Assembly (NCBI GenBank): GCA_023433615.1 | Contig: JAEZCJ010000047.1 | Coordinates: 6,181 to 70,180, forward strand | Direction: 5' to 3' | Length of the DNA stretch: 64,000 bases | Source of the DNA: Bacillota bacterium | Lineage (GTDB): Bacteria > Bacillota > Bacilli > Paenibacillales > Paenibacillaceae | Shown: one piece after another, positions 17,603 through 24,430 of the stretch | How the letters are laid out: each line of letters starts with the position of its first letter | How positions within the stretch are numbered: the first letter of the stretch is position 1 | Notes under the pieces: generated by a model | Told to the model about the DNA's origin: nothing | The model's input: the letters and a program-made list of their open reading frames with translations, nothing else | Database searches by the model: none | Program-made: the position numbers and the translations under genes

Positions 17603-17881
17603 CTAGAAGCACCGGGCGCAGCCGCCGCAGTGGCCGAATCCCCCGCAGCGTGCACAGCCGCAGTGGAAGCCACCGCATTGGAAACCTACGCAAGCGCCAA
17701 AGCCGCCGCAGTTGCAGAACCCGACGCCGCAACGGAAGAAACCGCCGCCAATGCCGACACACAGACCAACGCACAAGCGTCCGTTAGGATCTTCCTGTCC
17801 CTGATAATACGCTGGTGTCAATGGAGTTGTCTGGTAATTGGCCACCGGCAGCTGCGAAACCTGTTGATGAAACTCAGTCAT
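17603..17881 (-). CDS. Heterocycloanthracin/sonorensin-type TOMM precursor peptide
   Basis: A 92-residue precursor. The leader (about residues 1-35) is MTEFHQQVSQLPVANYQT followed by a PLTPAYYQGQEDPNGR stretch. The core (about 36-92) consists almost only of Gly, Cys and Phe/aliphatic spacers with 13 cysteines, many in CGGF, CVG or CNC units, ending CGGCARCF. This matches the heterocycloanthracin/sonorensin family, whose cysteines become thiazoles. The start is fixed by AAGGTGG 9 bp before ATG 17881; the open frame extends upstream to 17962 without support. No export or immunity gene accompanies it. Confidence 0.9.
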   Translation of the reverse strand: MTEFHQQVSQLPVANYQTTPLTPAYYQGQEDPNGRLCVGLCVGIGGGFFRCGVGFCNCGGFGACVGFQCGGFHCGCARCGGFGHCGGCARCF

Positions 17882-18096
17882 CTGTAATACCACCTTTGTC
17901 GAATTTATAAGCAATCCACGAATTCCTTCGTGACATGATAACCTATTCCGCAGCCTCCGCACTTGTTACTGATGCATCAGCCTATCCAGAAAATGACGGT
18001 TCTGCAAATGGACAACTGCCATACGCGGTATCCACCCAATCAACATGCGCATCGCGCGAATAGTCTAGAGTATCCTAAGTGAAGGCGGTGAACTTA

Positions 18097-18195
18097 GTGA
18101 GCTACCTCAAAGGCTATGGATTCACTTCGACGGGTATAATCCTCGTTCTGTACATTCTGTTAGTCATTGTTTTGGCGGCTGGAATTTGCATCTAA
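18097..18195 (+). CDS. YjcZ-family small sporulation protein
   Basis: A 32-residue peptide, MSYLKGYGFTSTGIILVLYI continuing into a hydrophobic LLVIVLAAGICI tail. The G-F-x-(S/T)-x-G-x-x-L-V-L-(Y/F)-I-L-L-V-I pattern is that of YjcZ/YqeF-type sporulation peptides, made in Bacillaceae and associated with the spore. The start is GTG 18097, with AAGGCGG 8 bp upstream; another in-frame GTG lies at 18088. It is divergent from the TOMM precursor and followed by a strong hairpin. Confidence 0.8.
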   Translation: MSYLKGYGFTSTGIILVLYILLVIVLAAGICI

Positions 18196-18216
18196 CTTCA
18201 TATCCCGATACGCTGT

Positions 18217-18241
18217 GAACCAGGCTAACGATGCCTGGTTC
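18217..18241 (+). terminator. Terminator of the YjcZ-like gene
   Basis: GAACCAGGC pairs perfectly with GCCTGGTTC around a 7-base loop, followed by TTCATTGTTGTT. Confidence 0.75.
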
Positions 18242-18315
18242 TTCATTGTTGTCGAACAGGCGAACGAAAAGAGCCTCCTCAGGCTACAAGGAGGCATTCC
18301 TCTATAATGTGTCAA

Positions 18316-18678
18316 TCACCAGAAAAACGGCGAGGCGAGGAAAGGCAGCAGGAACAAGAACGAAAGGGTTGCGAACGGAAAAAAGAATCTGCTGAAGCCG
18401 AAGCCGCCAAGCCCTCCAAATCCTCCGAACCCTCCAATTCCAGGGTAAAAGGCGGATGTCTTTGCCTTGCGCTTCCCCTTCTTCTTGGACAGTGCGTTCG
18501 GACGAGAAGAAATGCCGGCAGTCCCGCCGCCTACAAGATATCCGTTAAGAATGATCTGGCCGTCCTTCACCTGCTCCAGAACGCCATAATATCTCGTGCC
18601 GTCTTGCAGAACAGCACAGATCGGTCTGCCGATGTGACTGAGACAGCTGCTTTCCGTAATGGGATAGATACGTTCCAT
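18316..18678 (-). CDS. Small protein with Sm/SH3-like N-terminus and Gly-Phe tail
   Basis: A 120-residue protein. Residues ~18-48 (RPICAVLQDGTRYYGVLEQV then DGQIILNGYLVGG) read as a short Sm-like beta barrel. A lysine-rich linker KKKGKRKAK follows, then a GIGGFGGFGGLGGFG repeat and a hydrophobic tail ending SPFFW. The same layout is found at 27182-27457, so it belongs to a local paralog pair. Given the spore genes around it, a spore-coat or spore-surface role is plausible but unproven. Confidence 0.65.
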   Translation of the reverse strand: MERIYPITESSCLSHIGRPICAVLQDGTRYYGVLEQVKDGQIILNGYLVGGGTAGISSRPNALSKKKGKRKAKTSAFYPGIGGFGGFGGLGGFGFSRFFFPFATLSFLFLLPFLASPFFW

Positions 18679-18791
18679 TGGAGAGAGATCACCACTCCTT
18701 ATGCTTGATTACTTGTCCTAGGAAATCCCTTGGGACCTGAACATGCACCGGCGAATATACATGAATATCTTTAAGAATGTTGGTGATTGAC

Positions 18792-19250
18792 ATGAGTGAT
18801 CGTAACGCGATCGATAGGAAGGATTTCCGCAAAAAAATGCTCGAAAACTTTCCGTTTCTGCCGAAGCAATTTATGGATGTCGACCCGACCAATGGCGCTT
18901 CATGGGTGAGCGACTACGTTCAGAAACAGCTGGAGCGTGCATTCTCGAATACGACGATGGAGTTCCCGTTCAAGAGCAAGCTGAATTACGATGTCGTCGA
19001 AACCCACCGCAGTATCATCCTCAGATTGCATGTTCCGGAAGATATTTCACCGCATGAAGTGAGAATGTCGTTGGACGCGCACTTGGTTCGCATCGCGTTG
19101 CCGTCCGGCGACAAGCAGGATATTACCCTCAAGAAGCCGGTTAACCCGAAGCGAGCAACGGCGAGATACAAGAACCGCATTCTGGAACTGATCATGCCGA
19201 AAGTGCGATACAAGCGGAGGCTTCACGAAGTAATCGTTGAAGATGCATGA
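18792..19250 (+). CDS. Hsp20/alpha-crystallin-like spore coat protein
   Basis: A 152-residue protein. From about residue 60 it has a beta-sandwich typical of Hsp20 domains: LNYDVVETHRSIILRLHVP, then VRMSLDAHLVRIAL, and a basic C-terminus. Bacillus CotM and CotP are spore coat proteins of this fold. The N-terminal region FPFLPKQFMDVDPTNGASWV resembles other sporulation Hsp20 proteins. I use ATG 18792, with GGTGAT before it; the frame is open to an ATG at 18777 without a good site. Confidence 0.75.
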   Translation: MSDRNAIDRKDFRKKMLENFPFLPKQFMDVDPTNGASWVSDYVQKQLERAFSNTTMEFPFKSKLNYDVVETHRSIILRLHVPEDISPHEVRMSLDAHLVRIALPSGDKQDITLKKPVNPKRATARYKNRILELIMPKVRYKRRLHEVIVEDA

Positions 19251-19268
19251 TGCGGACCGGAAGCGTGT

Positions 19269-19300
19269 AACGCCCCGTCAGAAGTTTCCAACGGGGCGTT
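19269..19300. terminator. Terminator after the Hsp20-like gene
   Basis: AACGCCCCGT pairs with ACGGGGCGTT around a 12-base loop. It lies between the converging Hsp20-like and YjcZ-like genes. Confidence 0.75.
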
Positions 19301-19321
19301 CGCGTTACGAGCAGTCGTATA

Positions 19322-19420
19322 TTATATGAATACGTTTCTCGTTACAATGACCAACAGGATATACAATACCAGGATGACACCCGTGGAAGTAAACAGACCA
19401 GCACGACCGATACAGCTCAT
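19322..19420 (-). CDS. YjcZ-family small sporulation protein
   Basis: A 32-residue peptide reading MSCIGRAGLFTSTGVILVLY, then ILLVIVTRNVFI. Nearly every residue matches the peptide at 25451-25549, and the STG-hydrophobic part matches the one at 18097-18195. It has a single transmembrane-length hydrophobic stretch. AAGGAGGAG precedes the ATG, and a CATACATTA promoter element lies about 42 bp upstream. Confidence 0.85.
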   Translation of the reverse strand: MSCIGRAGLFTSTGVILVLYILLVIVTRNVFI

Positions 19421-19461
19421 TGAAGATCTCCTCCTTTTGTTGTTTGATCAGCTTTCAAGAG

Positions 19462-19470
19462 TAATGTATG
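19462..19470 (-). promoter_or_regulatory. Sporulation-type -10 element CATACATTA
   Basis: Read on the minus strand, CATACATTA matches both the sigma-E (CATACANT) and sigma-K (CATANNNTA) -10 consensus. It is conserved, together with TCTTG just downstream and an AGAT motif 16-17 bp upstream, in front of the sister gene at 25451-25549. It is positioned to transcribe the YjcZ-like gene ending at 19322. Confidence 0.6.
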
Positions 19471-19567
19471 CGAGAAGGTCCGTAGGAATCTAAGCAGATG
19501 TACCCCATCAATTAAAGTTAGTTAATTGCCTAATTCTTGATTATATGTCGGCAGCGAGGCGATAACG

Positions 19568-19939
19568 ATGTTCATGCATGCGGGCGGTCCTGCCCATGCC
19601 CACTTCTTTCATGGAATGACAACCATGAATCTCAACCATGCCCATCTACTGGTGCTCTTTACGTATCCCAATAACGGCTATTCGGATGACGGCCATATCC
19701 ATCGGTATCAGGGGATTACCCGCTACAAGCAAGGGCATTTTCATCGATTCGAAGGACTGACCGGTCCAGCCATTGCGCTTCCGGGCGGCAGTCACCTGCA
19801 CCGTATCGATAACGAGGTAGACGAGGAGCCGTTCCGACTGCAAGGCGGCTATTATACGACCGTTAGCAGCATACCGCGGCATCGGCATCGATTTGGCGGT
19901 ATGACCGGCATTCCAATCGGCTATGACCCTTCATTCTGA
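19568..19939 (+). CDS. YmaF-family histidine-rich protein
   Basis: A 123-residue protein with repeated short histidine motifs: HAHFFHG, NHAH, GHIHRYQG, GHFHRFEG, SHLHRI and RHRHRFGG. This repeat of H-x-H-R-(Y/F)-x-G units is the YmaF family hallmark. The function is unknown; the histidine clusters suggest metal binding. It is 21 bp upstream of the pyruvate-kinase-like gene on the same strand and may be co-transcribed with it. The surrounding genes suggest expression during sporulation. Confidence 0.8.
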   Translation: MFMHAGGPAHAHFFHGMTTMNLNHAHLLVLFTYPNNGYSDDGHIHRYQGITRYKQGHFHRFEGLTGPAIALPGGSHLHRIDNEVDEEPFRLQGGYYTTVSSIPRHRHRFGGMTGIPIGYDPSF

Positions 19940-19960
19940 CTATTCTAAGGAGGCAATGAC

Positions 19961-21709
19961 GTGATTGGGGAGATTCAGCGCAATGATGCACATCGCGTCT
20001 GGGATATTTATCATAAGGTTGTACGAAGTCTGGAACGAACTCTACCCCTCTACCCGACTGCTCCGCAACAGTACAGCGCTCGGAATCTATTGGCCTACCT
20101 TGCTTACAAACAGCATGTAACGACCGAATTCCTGACGGTTATCAAGGAAAGGGGACTCACGATCAGTACCTGGGAGCATATGGTACATAGTCTTGCATTA
20201 TGCTGCGTGAACGCCGGGCTTATGAAGCCCCCGGATCGATACCCTAGCCTCTCCTCCCCGCTAGAAGCACGCAGCGCAGCACTATTCGGCGTGAGACGGG
20301 ATTCCCGCTCTCCACATATCATGCTTACGCTAGACACCGGAATTGCGAATCCGCAAACGTTGGAAAGACTGTTGATGAACGGGATGTCAATCGCCAGAAT
20401 CAATTGCGCGCACGACGATGCAGCGTCCTGGCTTCAGATGATCGCGAACATCAGGCAAGCGGAGAAACAATTGCGCGCACAGGGCCTATATGAACATCGT
20501 GCATGTAAAGTCATGATGGATCTGGCCGGCCCCAAGATTAGAATCCAGACGGTCGTAAAAGAAACCTCCGTCATAAAAATCGGGAATACAGCTATCGGAC
20601 TCATAACTTCGGTAGATACGATGGACGCAACTTCCGACCGCAATATCGACTTCTATATCTCGGTCTCTCGGCTTCACGAACCGATGAAGCTGCTTGCCGG
20701 CGACCAATTGACATTTCGCGACCGACGCAACAAGAAACGCAGTATGACGGTCACTCGCGTTACGCCCCAACACGTCTATGTGCAGGCAAACCAACCTGCC
20801 TACATAGGCGAAGGAACACGATTAACGAACAATGAGAAGCAGTTGTTCATGGACATCGTTCGCGTCCGCTTAAACGGTTCGCAAGTGAGAGTGAGCGAGA
20901 ATGATAGGATTAGAGTATTGCGCAAACCCATGCAAGAGACTTCAATGACCCCTGACGAAATCGTCTGTTTGACAGTGAATCTCCCCCATTCATTATCACC
21001 CGTCATGGCAGGGCATTCCGTTTACTTCGATGACGGTAAAGCGCAAGGGAAAGTGATCGCCAGTACGGATGCATACTTCGACGTCGAAATCGTATCGCCT
21101 CGATCGCCGGTCGCGATCTCTTCGGGTAACGGGATTAATTTTCCGGATACGGATCTGAGCGGCTCGAGCGGAACGCTTACGGATAAGGACATACGCGACT
21201 TATCCTTTATAAGCAGACACGCCGACATCGTCGGCCTTTCGTTCCTTCATCATCCGGACGATCTTCGGGCAATCGGTCGAACGATTCAGCACGCGAATCC
21301 CGAGCTGGCAATCGTTGCGAAGATCGAGACGAAGCATGCCGTTCAGAACTTCTCTAACCTGTTGTTTGAGGGTTTGGCGTTCAAGCGATTCGGGGTTATG
21401 ATTGCCAGAGGAGATTTGGCCATCGAGGCAGGTTTTCGACATCTATCCGTCATTCAAGAAGAAATTCTGCCGATGTGCAGAGCGGCACATCTGCCTGTCA
21501 TACTTGCCACACAAATTCTGGATACGTTCGCCAAGAAAGGAATGCCTACGCGGCCCGAATTGTCCGACCTGTCCTTCGGCAGCGAATTCGACTGTATCAT
21601 GTTAAACAAAGGGCCCTATATGGTGAATGTCGTGAACTTTATTGCCGAGACTTTCGTCATGCTCGCTCAGATGAAGAGCAATGAACAGTCGATTACAAGG
21701 CCGGAATAA
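19961..21709 (+). CDS. Atypical pyruvate-kinase-like protein
   Basis: A 582-residue protein. After a ~110-residue N-terminal extension it follows the pyruvate kinase barrel: SIARINCAHDDAASW, KVMMDLAGPKIRIQ, KIETKHAVQNFSNLL, GVMIARGDLAIEAGF and ILATQILDTFAKKGMPTRPE. Several signature positions differ: the usual NxSHG is NCAHD, and the DAVMLSGET loop is replaced by DCIMLNKGPYMV. A regulatory C-terminal domain is absent. The inserted B-domain is long. It probably has a non-glycolytic role. The start is GTG with AAGGAGG 9 bp upstream; the gene ends in a terminator shared with gerPE. Confidence 0.75.
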   Translation: MIGEIQRNDAHRVWDIYHKVVRSLERTLPLYPTAPQQYSARNLLAYLAYKQHVTTEFLTVIKERGLTISTWEHMVHSLALCCVNAGLMKPPDRYPSLSSPLEARSAALFGVRRDSRSPHIMLTLDTGIANPQTLERLLMNGMSIARINCAHDDAASWLQMIANIRQAEKQLRAQGLYEHRACKVMMDLAGPKIRIQTVVKETSVIKIGNTAIGLITSVDTMDATSDRNIDFYISVSRLHEPMKLLAGDQLTFRDRRNKKRSMTVTRVTPQHVYVQANQPAYIGEGTRLTNNEKQLFMDIVRVRLNGSQVRVSENDRIRVLRKPMQETSMTPDEIVCLTVNLPHSLSPVMAGHSVYFDDGKAQGKVIASTDAYFDVEIVSPRSPVAISSGNGINFPDTDLSGSSGTLTDKDIRDLSFISRHADIVGLSFLHHPDDLRAIGRTIQHANPELAIVAKIETKHAVQNFSNLLFEGLAFKRFGVMIARGDLAIEAGFRHLSVIQEEILPMCRAAHLPVILATQILDTFAKKGMPTRPELSDLSFGSEFDCIMLNKGPYMVNVVNFIAETFVMLAQMKSNEQSITRPE

Positions 21710-21720
21710 CTTCAATTGTC

Positions 21721-21751
21721 CTGGGAATGCCTGCTTGCAGGTTATTCCCAG
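21721..21751. terminator. Terminator shared by the pyruvate-kinase-like gene and gerPE
   Basis: CTGGGAAT pairs with ATTCCCAG around an inner CCTG/CAGG helix, between converging genes. Confidence 0.75.
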
Positions 21752-21789
21752 AACTCTCGCGGCAGCTTGTCCGGCTTAATGACAGCCAT

Positions 21790-22191
21790 TCATCTGTTCG
21801 CATTCTCTTCGACAACCGTGTCCTGCGTGTCGGGGAGCAGCTGGCGGATATGTTTCGTGCGGTTCGTCGCATCTACGACGCCGACATTGCCGATCTGCAA
21901 GACGGAAGAAGTCGATATGCCGTAGATATCGATGCTCCGGACCCGTATGGCAGGGATTCGGTTGCGGATATCGAGGTCGACACGTTCTGTAGATTGAATG
22001 CGCGCGAAGGACTGCCGGAAGATGGGGAACTGCTCCAGATTCCCTTCATTGCCGAGATATACGGAGCGTTCTCTTTGAACGGCGAACACCTGAGAGTCGG
22101 GAAACATGCTCCCGATCTCCCCGACGTGCACGACCGAAGACAGCAGCAAGGAACGCACTTTGACATCGCCTACGATAGCCGTACGAATCAT
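21790..22191 (-). CDS. gerPE: Spore germination protein GerPE
   Basis: A 133-residue protein starting MIRTAIVGDVKVRSLLLSSV, with VVHVGEIGSMFPDSQVFAVQR and a C-terminal YGISTSSVLQIGNVGVVDA. The latter motif is shared with GerPB/GerPD and fits GerPE. In Bacillus the GerP proteins allow germinants to pass the spore coat and are expressed in the mother cell late in sporulation. It overlaps gerPD by 4 bp and is the last gene of the operon. Confidence 0.85.
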   Translation of the reverse strand: MIRTAIVGDVKVRSLLLSSVVHVGEIGSMFPDSQVFAVQRERSVYLGNEGNLEQFPIFRQSFARIQSTERVDLDIRNRIPAIRVRSIDIYGISTSSVLQIGNVGVVDATNRTKHIRQLLPDTQDTVVEENANR

Positions 22192-22382
22192 GCCGACTCC
22201 GGCGCGAAAGGAACGAGCGGTCCGATAATCAGCGATTCGGGAGGGGTATCGAAGATGGATGAGGCATGAATGGAGGCCGTATCGCCGATCAGGACGACGG
22301 ACGAGCCTCCAACGCCTAGTATTCGAATGGAATCGACAGCAAGATTGTAGTTATAGACTTGCAGTTGAACGTTCTCCTCCAC
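22188..22382 (-). CDS. gerPD: Spore germination protein GerPD
   Basis: A 64-residue protein with VDSIRILGVGGSSVVLIGDT, the GerPD-type core in which an S-I-x-I-x-G motif precedes SS-V-x-x-I-G-D. The start is GTG at 22382, downstream of GGGCGGGG. The C-terminus overlaps the start of gerPE. It sits in the usual PB-PD-PE order except that GerPC is displaced upstream. Confidence 0.8.
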   Translation of the reverse strand: MEENVQLQVYNYNLAVDSIRILGVGGSSVVLIGDTASIHASSIFDTPPESLIIGPLVPFAPESA

Positions 22383-22420
22383 ATGTACCCCGCCCTTCGC
22401 CTACCCTATTCATCTTGATT

Positions 22421-22627
22421 CTATAACGAACGTTCCGCCCGGAACGGGACAAATGAGATTTCCTCCGCCCCCGTTCCCGCCTCAGGTGCCGGCTCCGTAA
22501 AGCCACCGGTATTGTACAAATTCGACAGTGACTTCACCACGCCAGCCGTTCCGATTTGCAGCACGGAGGAGTTCGATAGGCCGTTGATACGTATGCAGTG
22601 GATCGTAATCGACTGGTGTACGATCAT
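22421..22627 (-). CDS. gerPB: Spore germination protein GerPB
   Basis: A 68-residue protein: MIVHQSITIHCIRINGLSNS, then SVLQIGTAGVVKSLSNLYNTGG, the diagnostic GerPB core, followed by a short acidic/proline tail. Its ATG overlaps the stop of the GerPA-like gene by one base (TGATG), so the pair is translationally coupled as in Bacillus gerPA-gerPB. Confidence 0.88.
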   Translation of the reverse strand: MIVHQSITIHCIRINGLSNSSVLQIGTAGVVKSLSNLYNTGGFTEPAPEAGTGAEEISFVPFRAERSL

Positions 22628-22857
22628 CAGACAACGCTAGCCCCCTTGGTGATCGAATCGTCCACAACGTCGGCATCATAGGTTTGCGTCGAGCTTACGC
22701 CGTTATTCGTCACCGGCAAGTCCCCTGTGTTGAAAGATCCCGATCCTGCGAACGTCTTCGAAGTACTCTGGGGCGAGAGGATAAGAGCGTCACCAAACTG
22801 AACCAGCCCTCCGGAACCGATACTGATGATTTTCACGTTTCCAACGATTGCCGGCAT
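22627..22857 (-). CDS. gerPA: GerPA/GerPF-family spore germination protein
   Basis: A 76-residue protein starting MPAIVGNVKIISIGSGGLVQ, then FGDALILSPQSTSKTFAGSG and FNTGD; the M-P-A-I-V-G-x-x-K-I start and FGD-GSGSFNTGD motifs define the GerPA/PF family. I start at 22857 because the family begins exactly there and a GGTGG site precedes it. A short inverted repeat (22890-22908) lies in the 67-bp gap upstream. It is one of two members of this family in the operon. Confidence 0.85.
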   Translation of the reverse strand: MPAIVGNVKIISIGSGGLVQFGDALILSPQSTSKTFAGSGSFNTGDLPVTNNGVSSTQTYDADVVDDSITKGASVV

Positions 22858-22924
22858 TTGATAATCCACCTTCTTCCCCGTTTAAATATATGAACGGATC
22901 CTGTTCATCATGCAGATTTCGCCT

Positions 22925-23221
22925 TTACGCTCCGAAGAAGCGATGGGAGAACCAGTTCATCTCCGCAAGTTCATCCTCTTGAAGCACCTTGTTCTCATAG
23001 TAGGGCGTATGCAGCAGCCCGGCTTTAACGAATGTAGTGGCGGAACCGCACTTGGGACAAAAGACATCCTGAGGTCCGCATACGTTGTCGCACGGATCGT
23101 CCAATAAAGTGCCCGTATCGCAGCAGCGGTTAATGACGGGAGCGCCGCAGCTTGCGCAGTAGCTGCTCCCTTTATTGAAAGAGTATCCGCAACGAACGCA
23201 ATTCTGGTCTTTAGCCGGCAT
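22925..23221 (-). CDS. Zinc-ribbon protein inserted in the gerP operon
   Basis: A 98-residue protein with ten cysteines, six in C-x2-C pairs: C8/C11, C22/C25 and C55/C58, plus C33-C34, C44 and C48. The pairs are spaced as two to three zinc ribbons (NCVRCG, YCASCG, FCPKCG). The C-terminal ~35 residues lack cysteines. It overlaps the end of gerPC by 11 bp and is followed 67 bp later by gerPA. Standard gerP operons have no such gene, so a role in spore coat assembly or as a zinc-binding partner is only inferred. Confidence 0.75.
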   Translation of the reverse strand: MPAKDQNCVRCGYSFNKGSSYCASCGAPVINRCCDTGTLLDDPCDNVCGPQDVFCPKCGSATTFVKAGLLHTPYYENKVLQEDELAEMNWFSHRFFGA

Positions 23222-23537
23222 TCGGGTTCAACCCGCTCTCATTCTGAAGATGCTCCAGGTGTACGGGCTTCGAGACTTCGTTCCCGCTATCCTTGCCCAG
23301 CCACGCCTCGACTTGTTCGGGGTCGGCTAGCGAAGTAAGTCCCACATTCAGCGTGCCGGACAACTCGCTAACGCTCAATTCCTGAACCTTATATTGAATG
23401 GAACCGATGTTTACGGGCTTGAGCTGCGCGATCGACTCCTTCAAGGTCTGTACTTCTCTTTCCGCCAACAACGCACGATCCTCCAGGGCTCGGATGCGTT
23501 GTTCCAGATGTTGAATGAACGAATGATACGTATACAT
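23211..23537 (-). CDS. gerPC: Spore germination protein GerPC
   Basis: A 108-residue protein starting MYTYHSFIQHLEQRIRALED. The first ~55 residues are a coiled coil (heptads through LLAEREVQTLKESIAQL), followed by VNIGSIQYKVQELSV and LSGTLNVGL, the conserved GerPC core. GGAGGAGG before ATG 23537 fixes the start; the frame is open to 23609. Typical GerPC proteins are longer (about 200 residues), so this is a short form lacking most of the C-terminal part. A longer relative is at 26407-27027. Confidence 0.85.
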   Translation of the reverse strand: MYTYHSFIQHLEQRIRALEDRALLAEREVQTLKESIAQLKPVNIGSIQYKVQELSVSELSGTLNVGLTSLADPEQVEAWLGKDSGNEVSKPVHLEHLQNESGLNPNAG

Positions 23538-23605
23538 GGACCTTCCTCCTCCTTCTCTCGAACCATTGCCCATAAGGAACCAGTCGGACCAAGATTCACG
23601 GACGA

Positions 23606-23980
23606 TCACGGGGTCGGGGGGTGGATCGGCGCGAATGTAGAGCTTCCTGTTCCGCCTGCTGGCGCTGCGGAAGCCGGCGTTTGAATCGGCGGAAAGGACG
23701 GTGTAGATGCGGAGAAGGACGGGATATGAGGCAACTTGGGCGCTTTAGGTGTTTTCGGCGGTTTGAAAGGAAGCGTCTGAGGGAAACCGGCCGCGGATAC
23801 AGGCGAAGGAAAAGAACCGACGGGGTTCAATTGTCCCTCAATCTGGACCGACTCGGATGTCGGCGCCTCGGGATAGTTCGTTGTGGTGGAGTTATTCCTG
23901 CATAGGATCGTTTTGCCGACATTCAAAGAAGCGATGTTCGTGATGATGTTTATTTTGATCATTCCTATGTTAATCTGCAT
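23606..23980 (-). CDS. GerPB/GerPD-like protein with proline-rich tail
   Basis: A 124-residue protein. The first ~30 residues (INIGMIKINIITNIASLNVG, then KTILCRN) resemble the GerPB/GerPD core. The rest is low-complexity and rich in Pro, Ser, Thr and Ala, with PFKPPKTPKAPKLPHIPSF. It is the second member of an A/F-like plus B-like pair at the head of the operon, mirroring gerPA-gerPB downstream. The proline tail suggests an extended or cross-linked coat protein; this is inference. Confidence 0.65.
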   Translation of the reverse strand: MQINIGMIKINIITNIASLNVGKTILCRNNSTTTNYPEAPTSESVQIEGQLNPVGSFPSPVSAAGFPQTLPFKPPKTPKAPKLPHIPSFSASTPSFPPIQTPASAAPAGGTGSSTFAPIHPPTP

Positions 23981-23989
23981 GCCGACCTC

Positions 23990-24205
23990 CTACACCTGGC
24001 TATTGGGCTGATCCCATACGTCGCTGTCCGCAACCTTATTCACTTCGCTGGTTATCCCCAAGCTTCCGTCGCCGATTACGGAGAATCCGCCGATACTTTT
24101 CTGGTTAGCTGCGTGACCTTTATGCAACGTATTGCCGAAGTTAATAGACCCATTGGATGAAATGCTGGTTATTTTGATGTTGAAGATATTGTTCACGGTG
24201 GGCAT
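23990..24205 (-). CDS. gerPF: GerPA/GerPF-family spore germination protein
   Basis: A 71-residue protein starting MPTVNNIFNIKITSISSNGS, then INFGNTLHKG and SIGGFSVIGDGSLG. It has the same fold pattern as GerPA/PF (short N-terminal strand, INFG, then a polar linker). It is the first gene of the operon, behind a sigma-K-type promoter. The assignment to PF rather than PA is by elimination and is soft. Confidence 0.75.
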   Translation of the reverse strand: MPTVNNIFNIKITSISSNGSINFGNTLHKGHAANQKSIGGFSVIGDGSLGITSEVNKVADSDVWDQPNSQV

Positions 24206-24227
24206 ATAACCATTCCTCCAATCCCTC

Positions 24228-24257
24228 TATCTTATGGGTGACGGCATCGTTTCGTTA
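24228..24257 (-). promoter_or_regulatory. Sigma-K-type promoter of the gerP operon
   Basis: On the minus strand TAAC (24254-24257) is followed after 17 bp by CATAAGATA (24228-24236), a full match to the sigma-K pattern AC-N16/17-CATANNNTA. The first gerP gene starts 23 bp downstream. Bacillus gerP operons are known mother-cell late genes, which fits. Confidence 0.65.
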
Positions 24258-24430
24258 CGCTTCTCGCGATTTTTATGGGCAGCAATACCGAATGGTGGCG
24301 TGATGGGCACGGCAATAGCACGCCCTGCTGCATGCTGCATGGCCGATTAACCATTCCAAGCTCGTAGGCGTATACTGGTGCGAGCATCCGCGACAATCGC
24401 GCTCAAATATGGAGGAAATGAGGGAATCTA

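Noticed and set aside
17882..18096. Sporulation promoter for the TOMM precursor
   Set aside because: I looked for sigma-E, -G and -K patterns between the precursor and the YjcZ-like gene; only partial matches (for example CTTATAAAT) are present.
22870..22924. CATATATTT as a second sigma-K -10 before gerPA
   Set aside because: One consensus mismatch and no AC at 16-17 bp upstream; read-through from the promoter at 24228-24257 is simpler.
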